Below, piece by piece: positions 6,363 through 6,438 of a stretch of DNA of 6,438 nucleotides. The position numbers and the translations under genes are program-made. The notes beneath the pieces were generated by a model. The model saw nothing but the letters and a program-made list of their open reading frames with translations, ran no database searches and was not told the DNA's origin. The stretch is from Bacillota bacterium. Lineage in GTDB: Bacteria; Bacillota; Clostridia; Christensenellales; CAG-138. The DNA lies in NCBI GenBank assembly GCA_023399275.1, contig JAEWQH010000101.1, positions 1 through 6,438 of the forward strand, in the 5' to 3' direction. Numbering within the stretch: the stretch's first letter is position 1; each line of letters starts with the position of its first letter.

Positions 6363-6438
6363 TACAACGAATTTGTACGGCTGCAACAAACGACGTCGTG
6401 TACTTCGCATAGCGAGTTGCAATTCCTCGCCACTGCTT
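6334..6438 (-). CDS. C-terminus of an IS5-superfamily-like DDE transposase (partial)
   Basis: The last 34 codons plus TGA of a transposase, read in the same direction as the hsd genes and running off the right edge. The visible start KQWRGIATRYAKY, followed by a short hydrophobic tail (AAVQIRCIAIWAAV), matches the familiar end of IS5/IS427-type transposases, where LKQWR-x-ATRY-x-K follows the catalytic Glu. The first visible Lys may be the conserved Lys of the E-x6-K signature, but the Glu itself is outside the window. The stop lies about 20 bases from the presumed IS end, which is normal for these elements. Assignment to an exact group is not possible from so little sequence. Confidence 0.75.
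   Translation of the reverse strand, partial: KQWRGIATRYAKYTTSFVAAVQIRCIAIWAAVLV

Larger units (their letters stand above)
6316..6438 (-). mobile_element. 3' end of an IS5-superfamily-like insertion sequence interrupting hsdM
   Basis: The transposase C-terminus, then about 20 non-coding bases, then an abrupt switch to hsdM codons. Reading inward from the junction, the plus strand gives GATAGTGTCGACAATAG, a plausible terminal inverted repeat. The partner repeat is outside the window, so this is not confirmed. The exact edge is uncertain within about 6313-6320. TA at 6314-6315 could be a 2-base target duplication, since xxT-AGT-AAG would restore a hydrophobic-Ser-Lys start of the HsdM block. 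Confidence 0.7.

Noticed and set aside
6155..6433. Minus-strand open frame of 92 codons spanning the IS/hsdM junction
   Set aside because: It is out of frame with both the transposase tail and hsdM, and its Cys/Ser-rich translation has no sense. It is a shadow of the two real frames.

Overview
The window is a type I restriction-modification (R-M) locus read entirely on the minus strand, so transcription runs from right to left. In that order it holds: the 3' end of an IS5-superfamily-like insertion sequence (right edge, about 6316-6438); an hsdM methyltransferase gene that has lost its N-terminal domain at the IS junction (5295-6329); a RhuM-family gene (4280-5305); a full-length two-domain hsdS specificity gene (3075-4283); a small gene for a membrane-anchored coiled-coil protein that I cannot name (2661-3059); and a long hsdR restriction-translocase gene (1-2640) whose C-terminus lies beyond the left edge. 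hsdM/rhuM and rhuM/hsdS overlap by 11 and 4 bases. The gaps after hsdS and before hsdR are only 15 and 20 bases. The set therefore looks like one compact operon with no internal terminator or obvious internal promoter. There is no gene-free stretch longer than a few tens of bases.

In a working type I system, HsdM2-HsdS methylates adenines in a bipartite target read by the two target-recognition domains of HsdS. HsdR joins this complex to translocate and cleave unmethylated DNA. Here HsdS and the visible part of HsdR look intact: nuclease, Walker A, DEAH and later helicase motifs are all present. HsdM keeps its SAM-binding and NPPF catalytic motifs but begins abruptly just before the conserved block ending GEFYTP. 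Upstream of that point the sequence becomes the C-terminus of a transposase, ending in TGA. The simplest reading is that an IS has inserted into hsdM and probably silenced modification, and with it restriction. A promoter-like pair at the IS end points into the operon and could keep the downstream genes transcribed.

Two genes are accessory to a minimal hsd operon. One is rhuM, a family often seen beside or inside type I loci and of unknown biochemistry. The other is the transmembrane coiled-coil protein between hsdS and hsdR, whose rod shows an 11-residue periodicity. The latter and the two recognition domains of hsdS are visibly more AT-rich than hsdM, rhuM and hsdR, which suggests modular exchange.

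The organism is probably a mid-GC Firmicute, for example a gut-type Clostridia member. This is inferred from strong GGAGG-type ribosome sites, tight gene packing and the general look of the HsdM and HsdR proteins. It is not proved by anything in the window.
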